Part shown: in pieces, positions 1-7,959 of the stretch | Numbering within the stretch: the first letter of the stretch is position 1 | Layout: each line of letters starts with the position of its first letter | Source: Saprospiraceae bacterium | GTDB lineage: Bacteria > Bacteroidota > Bacteroidia > Chitinophagales > Saprospiraceae | Length of the DNA stretch: 64,000 nucleotides | Direction: 5' to 3' | NCBI GenBank assembly: GCA_016716185.1 | Contig: JADJWV010000002.1 | Span: 372,001 to 436,000 of the forward strand | Program-made: the position numbers and the translations under genes | Notes under the pieces: generated by a model | What the model saw: the letters and a program-made list of their open reading frames with translations, nothing else | What the model was told of the DNA's origin: nothing | The model's database searches: none

Positions 1-1
1 C

Positions 2-211
2 GTAAGAAGGATAGCAAATCGCTATTTCAAGAAGACAACCCGTACTGCAATCAAGAAGTTGAGAGATATGCAGTCCAAGGCGGAAGCCAGTAAATTCTTA
101 CCCAGGGTTGTAAGTATGGTTGATAAACTGGCGAAAAACAATACCTGGCATAAAAACAAGGCTGCAAACATTAAAAGTAGCCTTATGGGACATGTCAGTC
201 ATTTAAAATAA
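2..211 (+). CDS. rpsT: 30S ribosomal protein S20, C-terminal part (5' end outside window)
   Basis: These are the last 69 residues of ribosomal protein S20, a small-subunit protein that binds 16S rRNA. The reading frame is open from base 2 and ends in TAA. The basic helical sequence contains RYFKKTTRTAIKKL, then VSMVDKLAKNN and HKNKAANIKSSL, which matches the conserved C-terminal half of S20. The full protein is usually 80-90 residues, so only about 15 are missing before the window. A strong intrinsic terminator follows 22 bases after the stop, so the gene is probably transcribed alone or last in its unit. Confidence 0.93.
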   Translation, partial: VRRIANRYFKKTTRTAIKKLRDMQSKAEASKFLPRVVSMVDKLAKNNTWHKNKAANIKSSLMGHVSHLK

Positions 212-232
212 TGAAATTATTAGCCAATTTGT

Positions 233-273
233 AAAAAAATCGTGCATTGAACACCAATGCACGATTTTTTTTT
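233..273 (+). terminator. Rho-independent terminator of rpsT
   Basis: A near-perfect hairpin with arms ATCGTGCATTG and CAATGCACGAT, extended by A/T pairs, has a loop of about five bases and is followed by a run of nine T. It lies just after the rpsT stop and 30 bases before the tetR start. Confidence 0.9.
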
Positions 274-303
274 AATAAGTTTGATCTTTATTAAATCTGA
301 AAT

Positions 304-864
304 ATGACCAGGCAACGAATTAAAGATGCAGCTATACTCTTGTTCAACCAGAATGGGTTTGGCGGTGCTTCCATGCGAGATATAGCTCAGAAAGCAGGAA
401 TCGAAGCTGCAAGTATATATAACCATTTTGCGTCCAAGCAGGACTTGCTGCATGGCATCTGTTCTGAAACCCTGAAGCCATTGATACAAGGTCTTCAGGA
501 AAGTATGGCTGCTCAAAAAAATGCGGCTGCTCAGCTGGAAGCCTATCTGAAATATTTTGTATCCTACCAGACGGAGAACTGGTCTGCCATGCAGGCTACT
601 TTTACTGAAGGTCGTCATCTCGAAGGCAATTTTGACAAAGCGTATAAAAAGCAGATCAAATCTTTGGAAGACCTTCTGGCAGATGTCTTGCGTAAAGGTG
701 CGTCTGCAAAAAAACTCAATAGTTTTGATACTGAAATGGCCAGCCAATCGATTTTGGGTGCTTTGCGCTGGAAACATCAGACAGCAGCTAAAGGATCTAA
801 ACTCATGGGCGACCAGGCCCAGCATGTTGTGCGTCTGATCCTGGATGGTTTGCATAAAAGATAA
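304..864 (+). CDS. TetR/AcrR family transcriptional regulator
   Basis: A 186-residue DNA-binding regulator. Residues 1-50 form the TetR-type helix-turn-helix: RIKDAAILLFNQNGFGGASM, then RDIAQKAGIEAASIYNHFAS, with SIYNHF in the recognition helix. The rest is the helical ligand-binding and dimer domain, whose ligand cannot be read from sequence. Length is typical of the family. The ATG at 304 starts directly at the conserved first helix. The next gene begins nine bases downstream, so both are probably co-transcribed. No operator was recognised in the short 5' region. The ACTAAC-N4-GTTAGT palindromes elsewhere in the window have TetR-operator form, but no link to this gene can be shown. Confidence 0.9.
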   Translation: MTRQRIKDAAILLFNQNGFGGASMRDIAQKAGIEAASIYNHFASKQDLLHGICSETLKPLIQGLQESMAAQKNAAAQLEAYLKYFVSYQTENWSAMQATFTEGRHLEGNFDKAYKKQIKSLEDLLADVLRKGASAKKLNSFDTEMASQSILGALRWKHQTAAKGSKLMGDQAQHVVRLILDGLHKR

Positions 865-873
865 AAAATTTTA

Positions 874-1587
874 TTGCATTCCCATACTGGTTTTCTCACT
901 CTTGAATCTTTGGCCAAAGCCGGCCGATTTAATCGGTGGATGTATGATTCCATACACCCATGGGTACAATCCCCTGTGCTTGAAATTGGAAGTGGAATCG
1001 GCAATATTTCATCCTGCCTGCTCGAAGAACATACGGATGTTAGCCTTTCCGAATTTGACCAGACTTATATAAACACCTTACAAAAAAGATTTCAGGGACA
1101 TCCTGGCCTCAAAGCCATCATGGAACTGGATTTGGTTCACCCCGATTTTGATACATGGTACCATCCTCTTTTAGGTCGATACAATTCATTGGTTGCAACC
1201 AATGTGCTTGAACACATTTGTCAAGATGAGGAAGCCATTGTCAATGCATTGAAATTATTAAAGCCGGGCGGACATTTCGTCATGTTGGTACCTGCTATTC
1301 CTGCTTTATACAACCGGCTAGACAGCCACTTGGGGCATTGCAGAAGATATAGAATGAAGGAAATTGTTTCCAAATTTAGGGGCCAGAATGGAAGCATTCA
1401 GAGTGTAAGCTATTTTAATAAAACCGGAACTTTGGCCTGGCTGGTCTCCGGCACTTTATTGAATAGTAAATACATTAAACCCTGGCAGGTAAATTTATTC
1501 GATAAAATGGTGCCTTTCAGTAAATACCTGGAAACCATACTCCCGTTAAAGTTTGGTCTGTCTATTCTCGTTGTGTTCCGTAAATAA
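874..1587 (+). CDS. Class I SAM-dependent methyltransferase
   Basis: A 237-residue protein with the Rossmann methyltransferase fold. Motif I, VLEIGSGIGN, is at residues 35-44 and binds S-adenosylmethionine. An acidic position follows in SEFDQTYI, and the ATNVLEHI segment lies near residue 110. The N-terminal LESLAKAGRFNRWMYDSI resembles methyltransferases found beside GT2 dolichol-phosphate-type glycosyltransferases, and a GT2 gene does lie next door in convergent orientation. The only usual start codon that keeps the conserved N-terminus is TTG at 874; the upstream in-frame stop is at 862-864. The substrate is unknown. The stop codon abuts the stop of the neighbouring gene with no gap. Confidence 0.82.
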   Translation: MHSHTGFLTLESLAKAGRFNRWMYDSIHPWVQSPVLEIGSGIGNISSCLLEEHTDVSLSEFDQTYINTLQKRFQGHPGLKAIMELDLVHPDFDTWYHPLLGRYNSLVATNVLEHICQDEEAIVNALKLLKPGGHFVMLVPAIPALYNRLDSHLGHCRRYRMKEIVSKFRGQNGSIQSVSYFNKTGTLAWLVSGTLLNSKYIKPWQVNLFDKMVPFSKYLETILPLKFGLSILVVFRK

Positions 1588-2328
1588 TTAACTGTACATT
1601 TTAAACCGGGCAATTCCTTTTCTTTGTAAGAAATGTTGAAAACTCACTTTAAGGACTCCCAGACCATAAGTCACACTTCTGCTGAAATTGATGGACGATG
1701 CTTCTTCAAAATATTTTGTTGGACAACTGATTTCAGCAATAGCGTATTTTTTATAAATAATCTGAGATAACATTTGGTTATCAAAAACGAAATCATCTGA
1801 GTTTAAATTGAATTGAATATTTTCCAAAACGGCTCTGGAAAAAGCTCTGTACCCGGTGTGATATTCTGAAAGTTTGTAATCGACCATCCAATTTTCGAAT
1901 AGGGTAAGCATCCTGTTAAAAATATATTTATAATAAGGCATACCCCCTTTTAAAGCTCCCTTTCCAAGTATCCGTGAACCTAAAACAACGGGGTAAAGTT
2001 CATCGCCAATGAGATTAATCATGCTGGGAATCAGTTTTGGAGTGTATTGGTAATCGGGATGCAACATAATGATGATATCAGCGCCAAGTTCAAGCGCTTT
2101 ATTGTATAAAGTTTTTTGATTGCCTCCATAGCCTAGATTTTTTTCATGCCGGATGCAATGATGAATGTCCAGTTTTTTTGCAAGCTCGAAAGTTCCATCA
2201 TGACTGGCATCATCGCATAGAATGAGTTCATCGACAAGATTCATCGGGATTTCCGCCAAAGTCTTTTGAAGAGTCAGCGCTGCATTGTATGCAGGCAGGA
2301 CTACAACAACTTTTTTTTGATTGTACAT
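1588..2328 (-). CDS. Glycosyltransferase family 2 protein
   Basis: A 246-residue GT-A fold glycosyltransferase, probably acting on a sugar nucleotide at the cytoplasmic face of the membrane. VVVVLPAYNAALTL opens the fold at residues 7-20. The nucleotide-binding DDASHDGT is at 39-46, NLGYGGNQKTLYNKAL at 64-79, and LHPDYQY near 89-95 takes the place of the usual DxD metal site. This pattern resembles the dolichyl-phosphate mannosyltransferase-like branch. No C-terminal membrane segments are visible. The ATG at 2328 is chosen over an upstream in-frame ATG because it leaves seven bases after the preceding gene instead of overlapping it. Acceptor and product are unknown. Confidence 0.85.
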   Translation of the reverse strand: MYNQKKVVVVLPAYNAALTLQKTLAEIPMNLVDELILCDDASHDGTFELAKKLDIHHCIRHEKNLGYGGNQKTLYNKALELGADIIIMLHPDYQYTPKLIPSMINLIGDELYPVVLGSRILGKGALKGGMPYYKYIFNRMLTLFENWMVDYKLSEYHTGYRAFSRAVLENIQFNLNSDDFVFDNQMLSQIIYKKYAIAEISCPTKYFEEASSINFSRSVTYGLGVLKVSFQHFLQRKGIARFKMYS

Positions 2329-2335
2329 GAATAAA

Positions 2336-2773
2336 TTAATTCTGTGGTGTTTCCGGAATGCTGTTTGATTCTGGTTCGGTTTTACCTTGTTCAATCATTC
2401 CAAATCTCTTCAGTTGTCTGTACCACTTCAAACATTTTTTCATATCTTTTGCATGCACCCGATATCGGTCGTATTCAGGAATCAGCAATTCGAAATAAGA
2501 TTTATACTGGGCATCTGCATCTTTTTCTTCAGGCAGTGGAGTGTTATGTTCTGCATCTAAAAACCGCTGATATACTTCCTTCAGGGGAATATTATCCGAC
2601 AATGTATAAATTCCAATGGATTCCAGCGGTGAAAATTGGTGGGTTCTTGAAGAGAAAAAGTTGGATTTACCGGATTCAAGGTCTTCCAAAATCAGTCCGT
2701 TGGATTTCGAAGCTATCATTTTAAATAAGGAACCCGAACCACTTACTGCAACTATATGATCAATTTGTACCAT
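2336..2773 (-). CDS. DUF5606 domain protein
   Basis: A 145-residue cytoplasmic protein of the Bacteroidota-specific DUF5606 family, function unknown. The first half carries the typical pattern IVAVSGSGSLFKMIASKSNG, then ESIGIYTLSDNIPLKEVY. The second half has a helical segment ending in DMKKCLKWYRQLKRFGM, as in family members. The tail after about residue 130 is polar and probably disordered. The ATG at 2773 is preferred because the family begins directly at this beta-strand; an ATG seven codons upstream is possible. It lies upstream of the glycosyltransferase on the same strand, seven bases apart, so both may be co-transcribed. Confidence 0.78.
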   Translation of the reverse strand: MVQIDHIVAVSGSGSLFKMIASKSNGLILEDLESGKSNFFSSRTHQFSPLESIGIYTLSDNIPLKEVYQRFLDAEHNTPLPEEKDADAQYKSYFELLIPEYDRYRVHAKDMKKCLKWYRQLKRFGMIEQGKTEPESNSIPETPQN

Positions 2774-3035
2774 GGTATAAATTTGTAGGTGCAAATATCC
2801 TTTTTTTGGATTAATTTGAATGATATTTAATAATTCGATAAGATAGTTTAGCCTTCATATTGAAATAATTGGAAAAATTCACATGGAATTATCTTAAAAT
2901 TATTCAAATTCACCATTTATCAGGATATTGACCAGTTTAACAAACCGATGTTTCTTGATAATTTCGTTTGGAATTGACGATATTTGCCTCATCATTGCTG
3001 ACATCGATTCCTAAATTTCAGCAAAGGTTACAATT

Positions 3036-4310
3036 ATGGAATTTGCAATTATTATGGGTCTGATCCTGTTAAACGGGATATTTTCACTTTCTGAAATGGC
3101 CCTTGTATCATCCCGGCGATTCAAACTCGAGCAAGCAAAAAAGAAGGGAATACCTGGCGCACAGGCAGCCCTTGCACTCTCGGATAATCCAACGCGGTTT
3201 CTTTCAACAGTACAGATCGGAATAACTTTAATAGGGATATTATTGGGTGTGTACAGCGGTGAAAATCTGACCCGGGATGTTGCTGAATTTATTGCAGGCA
3301 TTCCTGTTTTCCAGCCCTATGCTTATCAGATTTCGATAGGACTCATCGTTATTCTCGTGACGTATCTTTCTATTGTTTTCGGAGAATTGCTTCCCAAGAG
3401 AATTGGAATGGCTTATCCTGAAACGCTTGCTGTCTTTTTTGCGAAGCCCATGGGAATTGTAGCCAGTATTACTGCGCCATTTGTCTGGTTGCTTGCTGCT
3501 TCGAATGATTTGATACTAAATTTGTTTGGGATCAAAAAAACCAGCGACAGTAAAGTATCCGAAGAGGAAATAAAATCCATCATCAAGGAAAGTGCACAGG
3601 GAGGTGAAATACAGGATATCGAGCAAAATATTGTTGAACGGGTTTTTGAATTGGGAGACCGGAAAGTAAATACTTTATTTACGCACCGCAGCGATATGGT
3701 TTATTTCGACTCTCGGGACGATTGGGAAACTGTAAAGTCAAAAATAAATGAAGAAAAACACTCCGCATATCCCGTATGCGATGATAATGACATTGACAAC
3801 ATTGTCGGTATTGTTTTGTTGAAGGATTTATTTTTACCTTCATCGGATAAGAAATTTGATCTGCGCGATTACCTGAAAGAACCTCTTTATTTCAACGAAA
3901 ATATGTATGCCTATAAAATATTAGAGTTCTTTAAACAAAAGCAAATGCATTATGGGATCGTTGTAGATGAATACGGCGCTACGATGGGAATTGTAACTAT
4001 GGATGATGTTGTTGATGCATTGGTTGGCGATGTGACCGAACTGGACCAGGAGGAATATCAGATCATTGCCCGCGATGAAAAAAGCTGGTTGGTTGATGGC
4101 CAATATTCAGTAATCGATTTTATTAAATATTTTGGACTGGAACTCGAAGATAATTTTTTGGATCAATACACAACCGTTGCTGGTCTAATTATTCATCTCA
4201 GTGGAACCTTGCCTAAAGTTGGAGATAAATTTGTCATCGAACCATACGAAATGGAAGTTATTGATAAAGACGGACAGCGGGTAGATAAAATACTGGTGAC
4301 GAGGAAATAG
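3036..4310 (+). CDS. CNNM/CorC (HlyC) family transporter-type membrane protein
   Basis: A 424-residue inner-membrane protein of the hemolysin/CorC family, whose members are linked to Mg2+ or Co2+ efflux. The N-terminal DUF21 domain (about residues 1-190) has several membrane segments and contains GILLGVYSGENL and the conserved ELLPKRIGM. A pair of CBS domains covers about 205-330, including HSAYPVCDDNDIDNIVGIV and HYGIVVDEYGATMGIVTMDD. A CorC/HlyC C-terminal domain follows at about 345-424 (SWLVDGQY, TVAGLIIHLSGTLPKVGD). The domain order and length are complete. The transported ion cannot be decided from sequence. A heptad repeat array begins at the first base after the stop codon. Confidence 0.9.
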   Translation: MEFAIIMGLILLNGIFSLSEMALVSSRRFKLEQAKKKGIPGAQAALALSDNPTRFLSTVQIGITLIGILLGVYSGENLTRDVAEFIAGIPVFQPYAYQISIGLIVILVTYLSIVFGELLPKRIGMAYPETLAVFFAKPMGIVASITAPFVWLLAASNDLILNLFGIKKTSDSKVSEEEIKSIIKESAQGGEIQDIEQNIVERVFELGDRKVNTLFTHRSDMVYFDSRDDWETVKSKINEEKHSAYPVCDDNDIDNIVGIVLLKDLFLPSSDKKFDLRDYLKEPLYFNENMYAYKILEFFKQKQMHYGIVVDEYGATMGIVTMDDVVDALVGDVTELDQEEYQIIARDEKSWLVDGQYSVIDFIKYFGLELEDNFLDQYTTVAGLIIHLSGTLPKVGDKFVIEPYEMEVIDKDGQRVDKILVTRK

Positions 4311-4380
4311 ATTTCAGTTTTCAGTTTTCAGTTCTCAGTTAGCGGTTGTTAGTTTGCAGATGTTAGTTGTTCGTTGTTGG
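4311..4380 (+). repeat. Heterogeneous heptamer array directly after a stop codon
   Basis: Ten consecutive 7-base words start at the first base after the TAG of the CNNM gene: ATTTCAG, TTTTCAG twice, TTCTCAG, TTAGCGG, TTGTTAG, TTTGCAG, ATGTTAG, TTGTTCG and TTGTTGG. The period is exact although the words differ. Confidence 0.85.
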
Positions 4381-4432
4381 GTGAAAATATTTTTGATTTC
4401 AGGGATCAATTCTCTTTTAATCGAACTTTACC

Positions 4433-4496
4433 AAAAGCCCAAAAGCCCAAAAGCCCAAAAGCCTACAAGCCTAAAAGCCTACATGCCTAAAAGCCA
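4433..4496 (+). repeat. Octamer array (AAAAGCCY type)
   Basis: Eight 8-base words: AAAAGCCC three times, then AAAAGCCT, ACAAGCCT, AAAAGCCT, ACATGCCT and AAAAGCCA. It sits between two convergent genes, 16 bases from the stop of the acyl-CoA synthetase gene. A related array in reverse orientation, also of eight units, is at 48339-48402. Confidence 0.85.
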
Positions 4497-4512
4497 CCTT
4501 TCTCTCAGCCCC

Positions 4513-6564
4513 TTATTTTTCAATTCTGATCCTGGCATCAACAGCAATCAATCGCGCACCATTGCCTTTGAGGGGGTTTACATCCAATTCTGCAATTTCG
4601 GGCGCTAGATGGACCAACGACGCTACCCTTTTAATGACGTCTGCAAAAACATGTTCATTCACTCCGGGTCTGTTCCTGTAACCTTTAATTATTTTGTAAG
4701 CCTTTAAAGAATGTATCATTTCATGAGCTTCTTCATCGTTTAGTGGAGCAAGTCCATTCGCTACATCATTGATCACTTCAAGGAAAATACCACCAAGGCC
4801 GCATAGAACGAGATGCCCAAACTGACCTTGTCTGACTGCTCCACAAAATAATTCTTCGCCGTCAATCATTTCCTGAAGCTGAACAGCAATTACCTCCCTT
4901 TTCGATAATAACTTTTCGTATCCGGCAGCCAATTGTTCTTTTGATTGTAGATTTAACAGGACTCCTCCGGATTCTGTTTTATGGACTGGGCCTACGGCTT
5001 TGAGAACCATGGGGTAATTCATTTTTTCTGAAGCTGCAAGCAAAGTTTCCAGGCTGTAACATACTATGGTTTCGACCATTTGAATCCCTGCGGCCATGAG
5101 TAATTCCCTGGTTTGCAGAGGATCCAGATATCCATTGTCCAGTTGTGAAACCAGACTTCTGATCGTTGCCGTTTCCATAGGAACCAGATGAGTCATACCA
5201 AAGGTAGGTTGGGGACTGAAATAAGCAAAAGGTAATGCTTTTCCAAGGGTTACTTCATCCGGAAAATTCACATGATGTTTTGATAAAAATTCTTCAATTT
5301 CAGATTTTGCATTGATCAAGGATGGTAAAACGGGATAGATGGGCTTATTGCATCCTTCAATTTTTTGATGGATACGCATGTAAACGTCACTAACACTTGT
5401 TAGTAGTCCCGGACTTCCAAAGACGACGATCATCCCATCAACTTCCTTTTCATTTTCACAATAATCGATAATTGCCGAAAGTTGTTCGCCTGTTCCGGTT
5501 GCTAAAAAATCTATGGGATTGGATACGGAGGATCCCGGATTCAATTTGGAGAGCAACTTTTGTGTATCTTCATTGGCCAGCCTAGGTACTTTTAATCCGC
5601 CGGATGTGAGTGTGTCGGTAAGCATGACGGCACTCCCTCCCGCATGTGTAATGATAGCCAGATTTGGTCCATTCAGATGTTTTGTTTGAAAAATACAACC
5701 GAGATATATCAACTCATCCCTGCTGCTGCAATAAACGACTCCTGATTTTTTGAATAACGCTCTTATCAAAATGTCTGAAGTTGCCAGCGCTCCGGTATGC
5801 GATGATGCGGCCCTTTGGCCTGCCTCGGAGTAACCCGATTTAATGGCAGCTATTTTACAACCCTTTCTCACCAAAGATGCAGCATGTTTCATGAATTTGA
5901 ATGGATTGTTGATGCTTTCCAGGTAGAGCAATTTTATGGGCGGACTATCATCCTGATGATTCTGGTCCATGTGCTCCAACAAATCTTCAGCGCTGGTTTG
6001 TCCGCCGTTGCCAATGGAGTATATATTTGAAAAACGCAACCCGGCAGCCATGCCGGCTTCCATGATAAAGACTGCGGTGGCCCCCGAGCTCGAAATCAAT
6101 TCACATCCACGAGGATCAAATTCCGGAACCGGTAGTGTAAAAACAGCTTTGTAATAATTATTGATGACGCCAATGCAATTGGGACCAATCATGGTTCCAC
6201 CGGCTTCATCTACAGCCTTTGCGATTTGAGCTTCTAAAGCTTTTCCCTCGGAATCACTTTCTGCAAATCCAGCAGAAAAAATGATAAAAGCTTTTGTGCC
6301 CTTGTTCAGAAGCTGGGTAACCACATGCAAACAATTGTTAGCCGGGATTGAAATAATCGCCAGGTCTACCGGAGGTAATTGTTCTACCTGTTGAATGTGT
6401 TCGACACCTGCTATATGGATCGGGTGCTTGTTGACCCCATATAGCTTTCCTTTAAAATGGCCATTTATTAAGTTGGCAATGACCTTTCCTCCTGGTTTTA
6501 CAGTATTTTCAGATGCACCAATGACGGCAATACTTCTGGGTTCAAGGAGCTGTTTGATGATCAT
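4513..6564 (-). CDS. ADP-forming acyl-CoA synthetase (acetate-CoA ligase, fused alpha-beta)
   Basis: A 683-residue protein matching NDP-forming acyl-CoA synthetases, which turn acyl-CoA, ADP and phosphate into acid, CoA and ATP. The CoA-binding domain (residues 8-100) begins SIAVIGASENTVKPGGK. The succinyl-CoA-ligase-like region holds GPNCIGVINN at 127-136 and SSHTGALATSD at 254-264, with His256 as the expected phospho-histidine. From about residue 470 an ATP-grasp domain follows (YPMVLKAVGPVHKTESGGV). Alpha and beta parts are fused in one chain. The ATG overlaps the stop of tpl (ATGA), so the gene is the last of a tnaA-tpl-ACD operon. The acyl substrate is not evident; a role in ATP gain from keto-acid or acetyl-CoA products is inferred. 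Confidence 0.88.
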   Translation of the reverse strand: MIIKQLLEPRSIAVIGASENTVKPGGKVIANLINGHFKGKLYGVNKHPIHIAGVEHIQQVEQLPPVDLAIISIPANNCLHVVTQLLNKGTKAFIIFSAGFAESDSEGKALEAQIAKAVDEAGGTMIGPNCIGVINNYYKAVFTLPVPEFDPRGCELISSSGATAVFIMEAGMAAGLRFSNIYSIGNGGQTSAEDLLEHMDQNHQDDSPPIKLLYLESINNPFKFMKHAASLVRKGCKIAAIKSGYSEAGQRAASSHTGALATSDILIRALFKKSGVVYCSSRDELIYLGCIFQTKHLNGPNLAIITHAGGSAVMLTDTLTSGGLKVPRLANEDTQKLLSKLNPGSSVSNPIDFLATGTGEQLSAIIDYCENEKEVDGMIVVFGSPGLLTSVSDVYMRIHQKIEGCNKPIYPVLPSLINAKSEIEEFLSKHHVNFPDEVTLGKALPFAYFSPQPTFGMTHLVPMETATIRSLVSQLDNGYLDPLQTRELLMAAGIQMVETIVCYSLETLLAASEKMNYPMVLKAVGPVHKTESGGVLLNLQSKEQLAAGYEKLLSKREVIAVQLQEMIDGEELFCGAVRQGQFGHLVLCGLGGIFLEVINDVANGLAPLNDEEAHEMIHSLKAYKIIKGYRNRPGVNEHVFADVIKRVASLVHLAPEIAELDVNPLKGNGARLIAVDARIRIEK

Positions 6565-7949
6565 AGATGTTCAAATCTTGCCTGAAAAAAACGCAAATAT
6601 TTTGGTTCGTAAACCATTTTAAGACCTTTTACCTTCTTCCTTCTCTCAAAAACAGCTGCAGCAGATTCGGCAACGACATCCATGTGGGCCTGGGTATAAA
6701 CTCTTCTGGGGATGGTAAACCTAACCAGTTCGAGTTTTGGGAAATATTGTTCACCGTTTGCTTTTCTTCCGGCAGATACTATACCTCGTTCCATAGTTCT
6801 CACGCCGGAGTCCATATAAATTTCTGCTGCCAGAGCCTGTGCCGGAAAATTGGACTGTGGAATGTGTGGCAGAAACGCTTTCGCATCGACAAAGATCCCA
6901 TGACCTCCAATTGGTAATACAATTGGAATTCCATAGCCTTGCATTTTTTCTCCTAAATACAGCACTTGACCGATTCTTGCTTTCTGGTGATTATCATCCA
7001 GACTTTCCTGAATTCCTACTGCCATAGCTTCCATATCGCGACCGGCGAGACCACCATAGGTGTGTAAGCCTTCGTATACCACAACGAGGTTTCTCGCTTC
7101 TTCAAAAACATGGGGGTCGTTGGTGGCCAAAAACCCACCAATATTTACCAGTGCATCTTTTTTTGCACTCATCGTGGCTCCATCCGTGTATGAACAAATT
7201 TCTTTGACGATTTCCCGGATCGTTTTTTGCTGATAGCCTTTTTCTCTTTGTTGAATGAAGTATGCATTTTCTGCTACGCGAGTCATGTCGTGAATAATGG
7301 AAATTCCATGTTTTCGACAATATTTTCTGAGGGCTTTCAGATTTTCCATGCTGAATGGCTGACCTCCGGCCATATTCACATTAGAGGCCAGTGTGATGTA
7401 TGCAATCTTTTCAGGTCCGTGTTTTTTTACCAACTCATCGAGTTTCTGAAGATCCACATTTCCTTTGAATGGGTGCAAACTTTCAGGATCATGTGCTTCA
7501 TCAATGATCACATCCACAAACTTCCCACCAGCCAATTCCTGATGGACGCGGGTTGTTGTGAAATACATATTGCCAGGGACATATTGCCCTTTTTTGATCA
7601 TGATCTGCGATAAAATATTTTCTGCACCACGTCCCTGGTGCGTCGGTATGATGTATTTATAGCCGTAGTATTTTTGAATAGCTGCTTCCAGTTTGTAGTA
7701 ACTTTTACTTCCGGCATAAGCTTCATCCCCAAGCATGAATGCACTCCATTGACGGTCGCTCATGGAATTGGTCCCGCTATCGGTAAGAAGATCAATGTAA
7801 ACATCCTCTGAGGGCAATAAAAAAGTATTGAAACCCGCTTTTCGTATAGACTTAATTCGTTCAGCTTTGGTGGTGGTTTTCAACAACTCCACCATTTTCA
7901 TTTTATATGGTTCGGCCCATGATTTATGGTCCCTCTTTATTCTTTTCAT
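6561..7949 (-). CDS. tpl: Tyrosine phenol-lyase-like beta-eliminating lyase
   Basis: A 462-residue PLP enzyme of the tryptophanase/tyrosine phenol-lyase family, which splits the amino acid into pyruvate, ammonia and a ring compound. The motif SAKKD at 261-265 carries the PLP lysine (Lys264). Several features favour tyrosine phenol-lyase over tryptophanase: PTHQGRGAENILSQ, GQYVPGNMYFTTTR at 121-134, RTMERGIVSAGR at 384-395 (Arg388 aligning with the phenol-lyase Arg381 from memory), and the FF pair at 454-455. The ATG at 7949 is chosen because it leaves a 10-base gap to tnaA and gives the usual length; an upstream in-frame ATG would overlap tnaA. The specificity call is by motif recall, so tryptophanase activity is not excluded. 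Confidence 0.82.
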   Translation of the reverse strand: MKRIKRDHKSWAEPYKMKMVELLKTTTKAERIKSIRKAGFNTFLLPSEDVYIDLLTDSGTNSMSDRQWSAFMLGDEAYAGSKSYYKLEAAIQKYYGYKYIIPTHQGRGAENILSQIMIKKGQYVPGNMYFTTTRVHQELAGGKFVDVIIDEAHDPESLHPFKGNVDLQKLDELVKKHGPEKIAYITLASNVNMAGGQPFSMENLKALRKYCRKHGISIIHDMTRVAENAYFIQQREKGYQQKTIREIVKEICSYTDGATMSAKKDALVNIGGFLATNDPHVFEEARNLVVVYEGLHTYGGLAGRDMEAMAVGIQESLDDNHQKARIGQVLYLGEKMQGYGIPIVLPIGGHGIFVDAKAFLPHIPQSNFPAQALAAEIYMDSGVRTMERGIVSAGRKANGEQYFPKLELVRFTIPRRVYTQAHMDVVAESAAAVFERRKKVKGLKMVYEPKYLRFFQARFEHL

Positions 7950-7959
7950 GAAAGTAGTT

